Below, piece by piece: positions 15,501 through 27,910 of a DNA stretch of 64,000 bases. Where the stretch lies: contig OZ038434.1 of NCBI GenBank assembly GCA_964036275.1, forward strand, positions 5,785,060 through 5,849,059. Direction: 5' to 3'. The stretch comes from Litoditis marina (taxonomy: Eukaryota; Nematoda; Chromadorea; Rhabditida; Rhabditidae). The position numbers and the translations under genes were made by a program. The notes beneath the pieces are model-generated. The model had not been told where the DNA came from. It made no database searches and was given only the letters and a program-made list of their open reading frames with translations. How positions within the stretch are numbered: the first letter of the stretch is position 1; each line of letters starts with the position of its first letter.

Positions 15501-18500
15501 TCACGGGGTTTGGCGGACGGAGGGGCAACCACTACCGTTGGAGCAGATTCAGCGGCTTGAGAATCTGAAGAGGATAGAATGAAACCATGTGATCAATAGT
15601 TCTATGATGTGGCCTCTCACAGTAATCTCCTCAATACAAACCGGCCGACAGCTCCAACAAAAAATTTCGGTGTGCTGTTAGTTCTTCTTTTTTTTGAAGA
15701 AAATCTGTTTTTACGCTCAAGAGTCATCAGAAATGTACACTGCTGCATGTTTGTAAAAGAAACGTTGTAATAGAAACAATATTTTTGAGAAGACTGTATT
15801 TTGCCGCATAGTTCATTCGTGACCATCGTTTTGGCCAATGAAGAATTTTGAACGCGTTCCCTTATTTCAACCGACCTGTCAGTTCATTCTCAACAGGGTT
15901 TTCTGCTGCTTTGTTGGCACTAGACGGGGCTGAGTCTGAAACTAATTCTCAATAAACTGCTAGATACACATAAATTTGCCACAGGTCACGTCGAGGGATC
16001 GCGTGCGGAAATCAGACAGTGGTGGTCAATTTTCTACAAGCTGTATTTGTAGTTTGATTCCTGATCTCTTCAGTGTGTGAGTAAGATCACCCTACCAAAG
16101 CTTCACCTCCAAAGTCAGCGATCATATCATGATGTAATAAACATTTGACCTGTGAGCGATACCCACCTGTTGTCTTTGGAATGCTTTCTTCTTCGGCTAT
16201 AACCGCGGGCTGAGGCTCAGTCTCCGGAGTCGCTCGAACCTTGCCCGAAGCCGAACCTGAGAATGTTATTGCTGACTTGTTGTACATCCTACAAAGTACG
16301 TGAATGAAGTGCGGACAATACCTGCCGTGGACGGAAGTATCTCCTCATTTGCTGACGTTATCGACTGTCTTTTACTTTCCTGTGTTGTCGCTCGTGATTT
16401 GCTCGATCCTGAACAAAATCTCAGATTATTCAGTTATGCACTGCCCTAAAGAGTGAGTTAAAGGTACATACTAAAGCAGGCATTTGGTTGCGTTTTGCTG
16501 TTTTTGAATTTTGATACAGGTGCAGTTTGAGCGATTTTCGAAAGATACTGACGTGTTCACCAATCTAACTGAAACTCAGTTTTGATCATTCCTTGACGTT
16601 GAATAGATGTTATTATGTTTTCTGAACTTTTTTGATTGCTTCCTAGACTCCTAGACAAATTGAAAGGAGGAAAAATCAAGGCGAATAATTGTGAACTGCA
16701 CAACCAACCTTTGTGCTTTCACAACGAGATCTGAGTCGTAGTATGATTTGTCAAACAAACAGACTGTTGAATCACGCCCACAACAGACCGCGATCAAACA
16801 AACCAGATATCGTAGTAAAAGAGCAATGGTGTATGTGTTTCCTACAGAATGAACACGCTAACTATGCATTATGTGGGGAGGAAAAATACGTTTGATTTAA
16901 AAAAAATCGTTTAGGGCATTCTATGTTGATGCTCCAACTAGTCGATAACTGATCTTTACCTTCTCTTCGTACACTTTTCGAAGCAATCGACTCTCGTTTA
17001 CTAGAAGATGCTCTGTTCTGACTAGATGCTGAACCTGAAAATTATGAAACTGTGTTATCAGCTAGTGCTCTGCGAATACAGTAACCTTTCGGGATGATGG
17101 TTGACTATTGAGCTTGAACTTCTTTCTTGCATTATTAGGACGAATTCGTTTATAGGCAAATTAAGTATTTTTACTACTGATCGTATGCTGCGTACAACTA
17201 CCGGTTACATCGAAGACTAGTTCACTAGGAAGCTCGTAAACTTTTCAGCCTTTAGTGTCTGCCTATGAGACAGTTTCAAGATGTTCTAGAGGTTACCGTT
17301 CGACTTATTGGAGCTGGGGGGTTTGGTCGGCGTTGGAGGTTTCGATACGATCACCGGCTCTGAAACACAGAAAAACTTCAACTACGAAGAGCTCAACTTC
17401 ACTTGAGATTCTCCTCATACTTTCACATTGGGATCTCACGTCAACGTTAACGAAAATAGACGTGTACAAGCACGTCGTCGTGAAACGGCAACTGAACCAT
17501 TTCGTGTGATTGGCGTGATAGTAACTCATGACATCATGATTAGTTAGGCTTGCTCGCACAAGCAGAGTATTTTTTCATTTTGAAATAATTTAGTTGTTGT
17601 TCTTATAATTCAATGATACAACTTAATGAGCATGAATTCCCACCCGTCTGCTAGATACGTGAAAGAGTTCACATGCGATATCAAAAAAAGTTACCTCATG
17701 AACCACCTCAACAGATCGAAGCATGAAAATCTGATTAGATGTCTATGAACTCGTATGAGCGTGAGCCTGGTGTGCATCATAATTATATGCTCATTTCTGT
17801 TTTGCAGACAACGTCGAGTTGGCGAGAAAAACTAGAGTCTGATAAAATGATACTCTCCCTCGCTCTCCCGGAGAGGGGTATAATGAAAGCGAGAGAGAGG
17901 GGGAAAAAGATAAAGTCACAGCTAACCTGGTTCGGTGGTTGTATCCGTAACTTCCTTCTCTGGGTCAGTGGTCACAAGGGGTGGTGGTGGAGCTGGGGTT
18001 TCTTGGCTCGGTTCCACCTGTGAAACGAGATGTGGAAAACAAAATGACGAATTTACAGGACTTTGTCAGGAGTTCAGACGTATTTTCTTTGAAATTACAA
18101 GATACGTATTGAAACGTTCGGTCGGATTCTGAGTAATTTTTCCGACCGTGCTCCAACATTGAATACGTTTCACTTGATGTGTTTGAGTCATTCTGAGTAA
18201 GCTAATGATTTTTTTGGCGATTCGGGCGAATGTAAAACTTATAGATTATAACAAAACCGTCTCTTTAATAACGTGATTATGTTAGTTCGGATTTCTGACC
18301 ACAGGAGCCGGTCGGTGTTCAGCCTGACTCGGTGGATTACTGTTGTAAACAGGAACCCCGCTATCCATGGCCCGCTCCACCAGGGTTTTCATTCGCTCGT
18401 ATATGGTTTGGTCATCTCGTTCTCCCGGAATCTTGAAAACTATATGTTGTATGTTATATAATATTTGTCGTGAAATCACGATATCATGAGGGCGTGGCGC

Positions 18501-21500
18501 CGAACAGGGACAAGCTATGTGAGCATGATAGAGAGAGGCGCGATGCCTCAGAGTTTATAGATCGCACAATGCAAAATACAAGTTACAAGTTAATACCAGA
18601 GGACTTTTATAATATTCCTTTCTTCTGTGATTCTGTGTATTATTTGTATTATTGTATATTATTCTGTTATATCAAATGTATGTAATGAACTAGTGTGGAA
18701 AGGAGTGTTCTGTTATAACTCACATTTACACTATAAAACAATATTTTTGTAATTTCAATTTTCCAGTTTCTTTTCATGGGGACTAAATATGATAGTTAGT
18801 GATCTGTACAACACAGAAGAAATTTTGCAACATGCCGATAATGCAATTGAACTCCTAGTATACTCACCAAGTGCAGTAGTTTCTGATCATCAAAGTACTT
18901 GGCAGAGGGCAACGTCTTCTGTTTGAACTCCTGAAATTGTCGAAATTGAGTTTCACTCATATTTTCTGTCATTGGTTCACGTAGAAATAACGACTATATT
19001 TCTATTGTTCGTACCTTGATCTTTTGATCTATGAGTTCCATTCCGAGCCCCCTTCTCTCCATGTGATCTCGCAGTGTTTTCTCATCGTAGTCGATAATTA
19101 GCGCCATATTCACACTCTTCACCTGAAATTCCAAATGTTCACGTGAGATTCATAGTCTGGAAATTATACTATTAGTCAATCGCACAGTCACGTGAAACAT
19201 GTTAAACACAGTAGAACTCAGAAACGTGCAATGACAAAGTGCACGATTTCTCATTAGAATGCTAACTCTACGTGACTATTTAATTGACTTTCAGTAATTC
19301 ACAACTGTTCACCCAATTGTCAGTTTGAATTCACCACTCGCAAGAAAATCTTCACCAATCTACTAGTAACTATTTCAGAAGTTGGTTTCATTATTTTTGT
19401 GTTATCATGTAGTTCTGGCTCATTTTTCGTGTACCTATTGACAACATATCATTTCAGGGCCATGTGTATCAAGGAATCTGCTGTTTCTCGGCATTATAGT
19501 TACCACAGGTGACTCCAATTTATTACTTCTCCTGCCCTGGACCGTAATTTAGTTTCCATCTGGTGACCTCGTTGATTGGATAACATAGAAATCGTCGTCG
19601 TAAGTACCGCCCCATTTAGACCAGACTAACCAGAATATTAGGCAATCATAACTAACCCCAGCGCTCTAGAAGCTTACCTTCTCTCTCATCTCATTGTCGT
19701 TCTCACCGGCTCATTCCACCCACAGATTTTTGGGAAAACACGAACTCTCATAATTTTCTCTGATTTCCAATTAGACACCCAGTCCCGTAACAATAATCTG
19801 CATGGCATAGAATTGATTCCGTACGTTTTCCCTAACTTCTATTCAATTTAGTTCCCATTAAATCACAATCTTCAGTTTCAGACTTTTCCTGAGTGATGTC
19901 AGACCCTACAAAACTACCTCCAAGAAAAATCAGACGCGCAAAACATCGCAGAAGGACAATCAAGGATTTGTTGAATGGTGATTCTTATAACTACTCATTT
20001 ATCTCTAAGAACATAACTAACTAAAAAGTGTTGTTCCATCTTCTGTGAAAACACAGACACAGCTGTAGGTTATGTCTTCGAGCTGTTCTCATTGTCAATT
20101 TCCGACACATTTTTGCATGTTTGAAAGTTTTTGTCTCACTGTCATTATTTTTTCTCAAAACATGTTTGTCTTACAAACCGTCTCATTACGAAATATTACT
20201 ACGTTTTCATATCTCCCGTACATGACGTGGTTTACGTGACTACTGACTACTCGGTTGACTAGCATTTTAACCATTCAATTTGTGTTTTTCAGTGTTCCGG
20301 TTCACAGCAAATACTCTCTCTCCGAGTCAGAACTCGTGAAAAGCCCTTACGAATACACGTGTCTATGTGTATCCACCAAGGTATGTTGGAGTCAGAGTTG
20401 CTTCTCACAGTAGCTTTCAAATTGCTATGTTATTTTTCAATATAAGCAGTCGTGGTAAGAAAAACTAAAAACTTGTTCAAACAAACAGAATGTTCGCTCA
20501 CGTGAACACAATTTTCCCAATCATTAGCTTATTTGATTTGCACGGATCAGACCACAAACCACCTGCGTAAAGGGAATGAAGTTAATTTTATACGGTATAG
20601 CCCATTTCATTCCTACGTGAGTCATGAACGTTTTTCGAGAACTTAACATAAAAACTCAGAGATTTCTCAATTATCACCGTTTTAGTTCACGTAAGAATAC
20701 AAGAATTAGAGAGACTCTGAATCAAATTGTGTAGGTCTCACTGTATGAGTTCGCGTAAAATAGAAGACCTATTTGTCTAAAAAAACGATGTAAAGTGAGA
20801 GACGATTAGCTTTTGAGATTGAACTGCATGGAATATAGAAAAGGAGGACAATAACTCAAGAGGGAAATAAAAAATGTAATCTCGCAATTTTCATGGGTCA
20901 AAAACATTTTGTTTTTCAGTGAAAAAAACTTGCAGCAGACAATTAGATGAAACGTCCTAATATGATTATCACCATTGATTCGAAAATGATAACAGAACAG
21001 AGTACACTATATGTTTCTTGAATATTCATGTAAAGTTAGCATTCTAATAGCCTAAGTGTGCACTTTGTCGTTTCACGTTTCCGAGTTCTGCTGTGTTTAA
21101 CATGTTTCACGTGACTGTGCGATAGACTGACGGTGTAGCTGATTTTTGTTTCAGATACGTTTTTAGTGTAAGCGGACTTTTCTAAAAGCTTTAGCATATA
21201 TTTTTTGAATCAGTCTGTCAGGATGATCATGAAAATTGCGAGATTAGATTTTTTATTTCCCTCTTGAGTTATTGTCCTCCTTTTCTATATTCCATGCAGT
21301 TCAATCTCAAAAGCTAATCGTCTCTCACTTTACATCGTTTTTTTAGACAAATTGTCCTCATTTTCTATATTTCCGAAGGAAATAATGAATCAATAGATAG
21401 GAAATAATGAGCATCTAATCAATTATTATTAAACTTTTTTCAACGTAACAATGAATACTAAGTTGATTTGCAGAACATAAACTGCGTTAGAACTCTGGTT

Positions 21501-24500
21501 AGTAAGCATTCTCTCAGAAACCGTGATCAATCCTTGATTTCGGGCAGCGCACGTGTGGCGCCGTCCATTTTTTCTTCTTTCGTGACGATTTGGCTCAGTC
21601 GGCAGAGCAGCGTACTACAGTTCAGTAGGCCGAGGGTTTGAATCCTTTCACGGACAGCATTTTTGTTTTTGTTCGATTAACCTTTTTATGTAGTCAGGAT
21701 CTCTACGGATTAACACAATTGCTTTTCCAATATATTTTAATCTATTCACACACGCTGGGTTGATGCTTTAAAAACAAAAACTGCGTTACGAGTTTGGTTA
21801 GTAAGCCTTCTCTCAGAAACCGTGATCAATCCTTGATTTCGGGCAGCGCACGTGTGGCGCCGTCCATTTCTTCACTCTTCGTGGCTATTTGGCTCAGTCG
21901 GCAGAGCAGCGCACTACAGTCCAGTCCGCCGAGGGTTCGAATCCTTTCACGGACAGCATTTTTGTTTTTGTTCGATTAACCTTTTTATGGAGTCAGGATC
22001 TCTACAGATTAACCTAATTGCTTATTCAACATACTTCAATCTACTCCAACTACCAAAAAACAAAACAACAGCTCACTTCGCACACTCCGCACATCTAGAA
22101 GTGATCGTGAAAGCAGCTGAATGCAATGTTTGCAAGGCGATAAAATGGCTCATTTTCAACCGATTGGTCCAAGATTTCAGATTTACACATAACTCTGCTG
22201 TTTCTAACTATATTCCAAATTTCAGACGAATCGGTTAAATTCGTCGGTTTTGCGGCCGCCGCGCCACGCCGCGCCGCGCCACGCCGCGCCACGCGGCCGC
22301 CGTCGGAAGACATTTTTGCGAGACGATATTCAGCATAACTGTAGATCACTGGTCGCACATTAAATATCGAATAGCTCAATGATAAAGCCTTTCCTCCTCT
22401 ATCTCTTTCCATCAAAATCTCAAAAATCCGTTCAGGAGTTTTTGAGAAAATGGCATAAAACCACTTTTGAAAGTCCGCAATGTTGTGATCAAAAACTAAT
22501 CTGCGCAGCGCTTCGCGCTGCGCGCGATTTACTGTATTCACCAATACTCAGTCTGCCTCACAAAGTTTTGCTGTGAGACTGTCTATTGCAAAGTAACAAG
22601 AACATGAGTAACTTAACATAATTATGTTCAGGTGGTGACATGGGTCATCCTTATCTGGAGTCTGCTTCAATTCATCCTCGACACCCTTCTATTGAGTTCC
22701 TATACGTTCTCCGAAGTGAACCTCATAACTGTTATACTTGGTGTCTATGAATCCTACCAAGATTGCACATTTCTCAAGGTAACGAATCCTCACTTACTAA
22801 CAGTGTTCGCCAAGCAAACCTACGTGAATGTGTTTCGGATTATCATCGTGCCACTATAATTGAATCATAATTACTTGATTGAATAAGTGTGTTTTAATCG
22901 TCCAAAAAAACGTACTTATACGGTATACAGTAGAGGTCGTTCAGAATTGCATCTAACCAAGGACTAGCGCATTGGAATCGCGAAAAGCGGCAAATTGTTT
23001 ATTTATTTTGCAATTTTTGTCTGAATTGTTAGGGTATGAGCACAGGCCCACTGAAGCTGATAGTCTCGCGATAAAATATTCCTAAGAACCGAATCTATAT
23101 CAGGTTACGCCATGGTGTTGCCAATGTATCAGTCTCGCCGGTCTCATGCTCTCCTTGATTTTGAAGAAAGAAAATATGCTTATCCCCTACCTCGTTTCTC
23201 AGGTTAGTTTGTCTTTCTCACTTTTATCTTCTATGCAGATCTGGAGGTAGCTCTAAATAAAGCGAACATATAGGGTAATTTTGCCGCGATTTGTTGGGTT
23301 TGTAGTTTGTTCGCATGCAATGACAATAAAAAGTGTCTGGCGATTTACAGCTGGTTCTGTCACACCTCATTAGTGAATCAGAAGGAAATTAATTGAGAGA
23401 GGGAGGGAAGTAGAGAGATAGAAAGAGAAAAAGAGATACACAGATAAGAAGCGCGAGAGAGTGAGCAATAGAACGTCTCATCTAAAAACTAGCCACTGTT
23501 AGGGTGAAAAAGTTCTCCTTTTGTCTTTAATAGTGTTATTTCAAGTGGATACTGAGCTGTGCTTGGAGTGTGGTTGCCCTTCTCTACCCTCTGATGGCTA
23601 TTTTCTCCACCAACTATGGTTTCCTCTATGCCGGCTCGGCTGATGCTTTCGAGGAATTGCGAGATTATATTCCCCAGTCCCTCAGAGCTAATCCCAAGTA
23701 TTTTAGGTGTAAGTTTGTTCTATATCAATTGTATTGTGTTTACTGGTATAATCGTTTAAAATATTATTCACGCCGTCGAAATTAGGTAAAACAGTTGGGA
23801 AAACACTCCGCCTTCAAAATTTTGATGGTTTTTGCAAACTTGTGAATGGACTTGAATGATATCAACACAATTTGACAGGAGTTTCAGTTCAATGAAAAAA
23901 AATTAGTTTATGGACGATAAACGCATGTTTTGTAGATCATGCATTCTTTGCATGTTTTCATGCATGCATTGACACTCTTCTCGCTGTAGTACTCTCTCGC
24001 AGTACTACACCGAGAAGAGTGTCAGTTTATCAAATTGCGAAAACTATTGTGAAGAAGACCCGTGTTCTACACGGGTTGTTAATCGCAAAAAAACAGTTAT
24101 AATGAGTTTCAATAGTTTCTTTTTAGATTCCACCGTTGTTTATTGGTCGATGTTCGGCAGTGTCGTGATAGCTGCAGCCTCCAACATTTTCTTCTATCGC
24201 ATTGCATTGCGGTTAGTTGGTTTTTTGGTTCCTTTCACCATGTCATGTGAGAACCGCTCAACGTTCGGAATAATTATGAAATCCTAAACACTGAATATAT
24301 CTCGCGAGTTCCACTAACCCGCAGACATATCTGAAGATTCAGTCAACTTGTGCTGTTTGGAAAATTCTCTCTCATCATCTCAGACTTCCTATTAATTTCA
24401 CCTTCGTTTCAGTTTCTATCGTCATCTGAAGTTCCAGCGCAATCGTTGTTAACAACTTCCTCAACTGTCGCCGAATCATCGGGGGACATAATATTGTAAT

Positions 24501-27500
24501 GTATTTCCTACCTCTTCCTGCTTATCTATTCTTACATCTTAACTGGTTTCTTTGTGATCTGCCAAATGACTACAAAAGCTGACCAGTATTCTGTAGCACA
24601 TTGTCATTCAGACCTTAATTTTCTTTCAATTTCCAGTTGCTCCGTTCTAGTAAGCTGTAATATGCTGTTAGTACGTGTCTATTGAGAAGATGTATTTTGT
24701 CTATAGCGTGCCCATAAAAAGTTGAAATGGATGTCTCAAAGAATTATTGAACTTACAACCACGTCCTTGTACATGTTTCAATTCAGCCTCTCTCAAAATG
24801 AGCAAGTATAGTTACCTGTCTTTCAAAATCTTCCACTTGTCTTGCTTCCCTGGGAAATCCCTCCAAAAAGAAGGCGGTCGCTTCCTTATGGCGCCCCATC
24901 TCGGCTCGAACTAGCGCCAGCGCCAAATGATTAGGAATCAACTCCCCTGCAATATTTGTTTCATCAACGAAACATCCCGGGGAGGTGACCTGAGTTGTCG
25001 TTTGAACTGCGTACACGGCGAAAAGATAAGGAGTCAAACTCGGCGGTTTAAAACTGCAAACACATTACAACGAGTCCACAAGTATTTGTCCAGAATTTTC
25101 TCCATTCATCGTTTTCGGTACACAAATGAACTCTAGGGTGGTGAGGTACGAAGTGTCTGGTTATCTACCTAACATAATCTGTGTTTTTGATGTAATTGGA
25201 TGTCATGTACGTTACAAATCTTGAGTTAGTTACTTTAATTGCTCTCCAAAAAAAATTCTCATTAATTTTTATGACAATATATTTCGCATACACACTTTCT
25301 ACCTCGAATCATAGTCTGAACTGATCATTCACATTTTTCTTGGTGCTAGCTTGATTGTCTGTGTACCTCTGAGATAGTTGTTATTAGCCTCCTTCCATTC
25401 CGGGTATTTATCCTTGTATTTGGTGAGAGCTTGTCTAATTACATCCGGCATACATATATGAACGAGTCCCCGCTCGTCTAGGGCGGCCGACACCTTGGCA
25501 GCGTGCCGAGTTTTGCCACCACCCGGACCACCTGCAACAGACATTTACGGAGTGACCAAACTACAAATGCTCGGATATCCCGACACCTTCATCTCATCCT
25601 GCGTCTCTCTTGCAAAGCACACTGTTTCTTGAAACTGACATCCCTGTGGGGTTCCAGAGAGCAGATAAATGGCGTGTGTTTGAAAAGACACTGTCTAGGG
25701 AATAACCGTCAAGATATTCCTGAATGAGCCCTGAAAATTAAAACGAAAATTTCGCACTCTACAAGCTTGATCCTACGGTGTAGCGACAGGTTGATGGTTA
25801 CTATCTATTTGTAGCAGAACCTACCCATGAATAGAATAATGGGGACATTGGGAATATGTGCCACCTCGGCGGCCTTGATAACAGAGGGACTCCGTTGTAT
25901 TCCCATCGAGGACGTCGAGTGCACCGATTCGCTGGTTCTGTTGCGGGACTGGACACGCGACGCCGACTTCTCGCGGGTGGTCTGAAGTGAAAACGGTCAC
26001 AGGCTGTATACTAGAAGTAAATTGAATGGTCACGTAAAGTTAGCATTCTAAGGAGGTCTTGCACTTTGTAATTGCACGTTTCTGAGTTCTACTGTGTTTA
26101 ACATGTTTCACGTGACTGTGCAATTTTCGAACCGTACAAGCAGTAGTATCCCAAACCCCAGATAACATCCCTAAGTCACTTTCGTGAAGTATCATGGGAC
26201 CTATACCACGACGGAATGTACAGAGCCACCATTGACATAAAAAGAAACACACTGAGAGCACAGTTAGTTCTACACACGCGCCCGATATTTTTGGAGTTTG
26301 TAAGATCAGTTAGAGATGACTGTGAACTCTTCATTGGGTTGTTTTATCATTAGCCTCACATTCTACACTCACCTCTCGGCTCGAATGTTCTATAGAAACC
26401 TCTCGACTTTTCACTGTCTTTGTTTTTCGTTCTACTTCGAGCCTGTAAAATCAATTCAGGTTTGTAGAAAAATTGTAAACTTCGTAACGTAAAAAAATGT
26501 GAAGAAACGCTAGAACACATGGTTGAAGTTCAACATAAAAACCGTAATAGAAAAAGGAAACTTTGGTTCACAATGTGGATTCCCTATTATCTAGTTTCCA
26601 CTTACTTCCGACTGTCCCGTGTTACTCCATTCTGCGTTCGAACGGCCCTTTTAGAGGCAATGTCCCGTCGTTCTGAAACTGATAAATTAGAAAAGAGAGA
26701 AAAACAGAAAATCAAATGTGTCCACTTTATGAATAGAATAGTCACGTGAAACGTGAAAGAACATCGGCCCTTGTTTTCTTTATCTTCCCACGGTCTCCTA
26801 TTTTGATGTGTTCTACATGTTTAAAACTCTCCTGCGTATCGGAACCTGTAACCTGTAACGAAATTTTGTGAACTGCTCTTGAATCGAGTACATTTTCAGT
26901 TCGTATCCAAACAACATGACAAGACAGAGCTTACTAGCAGACGTTTTGTTCGACAGATCTTACTCGAACGTGTGTGAATTTAGAAACTGCAAAACCAAAA
27001 ACTTTCCGAACATATTGCAGCATAGCAATCGATTCTCTTATTAGCAGTTGGTGAGATATTCTTCATGAAGTGATCTTATGAGATTCACAAGATATTAATA
27101 ACAAGCCCGGTGTTAACCGGTGTCGTACTGCGTTATGCTACATCATCAATCAAGTAACTAAATGAAAACAAATTGTTCAGTGGGAAAGAGTTCAGAATAG
27201 GGAAGAATTGAGGTGTATTTAGGTTGGAGGGGTGGGCAGGGCAATTATCTAGGTACTGCGTCTACGATATATTGGAAGAAGGAAGGAAAAGAATGAGAGT
27301 GGGAATTGATGTATTTGCAAATGGTACTTACTTGGACAACTAGTAAAATGCTAAGTCACATGCAACGTGTGAAACAAACACCCCAGGCAGCGTAGTAATG
27401 TTTCCCATAACCGCTAACTTTACTCAAGCGCTACTTTGAAAAATTATCGTGCTTGAATATTCATTCTTTCAGTAACTACAATTTAGTGGGTGGGCTTCAA

Positions 27501-27863
27501 GTTCTCTACACTTGTTAACAGCGCAATGCGAAAATAACAACTACAAGCAAAAGCGACTTTCGCGGATCAATTATTCTAGTAAGTAAACTGATCAAATCTG
27601 ACTATGAAGTAATTTTTAAGAAAAGTTTTGACTTACGATATATGATGTTCATGTTGTGCCTTCTATGCAGCAAAAGACGACTGAGAATAATAGCCTGCCT
27701 GATGCCATTCAATATTGTCCAATATATGGACCGGAAACACAGGATATATGAATGCGAAAAGGTAAATGGGAGAATAGAGAGAGTGAGAAAAGCGGAGGGA
27801 TGAGAGAGAAAAGGAAGGGAGAAGGAGAGTGAAGGGGCGAGTGATAGAGTTAGGTTAGCGGAA

Positions 27864-27910
<47 letters not shown>

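Noticed and set aside
22095..22544. 149-codon minus-strand open frame
   Set aside because: Half of it is the GC palindrome read as Ala/Arg repeats; the rest has no recognisable domain. A repeat-encoded protein is possible but unsupported.
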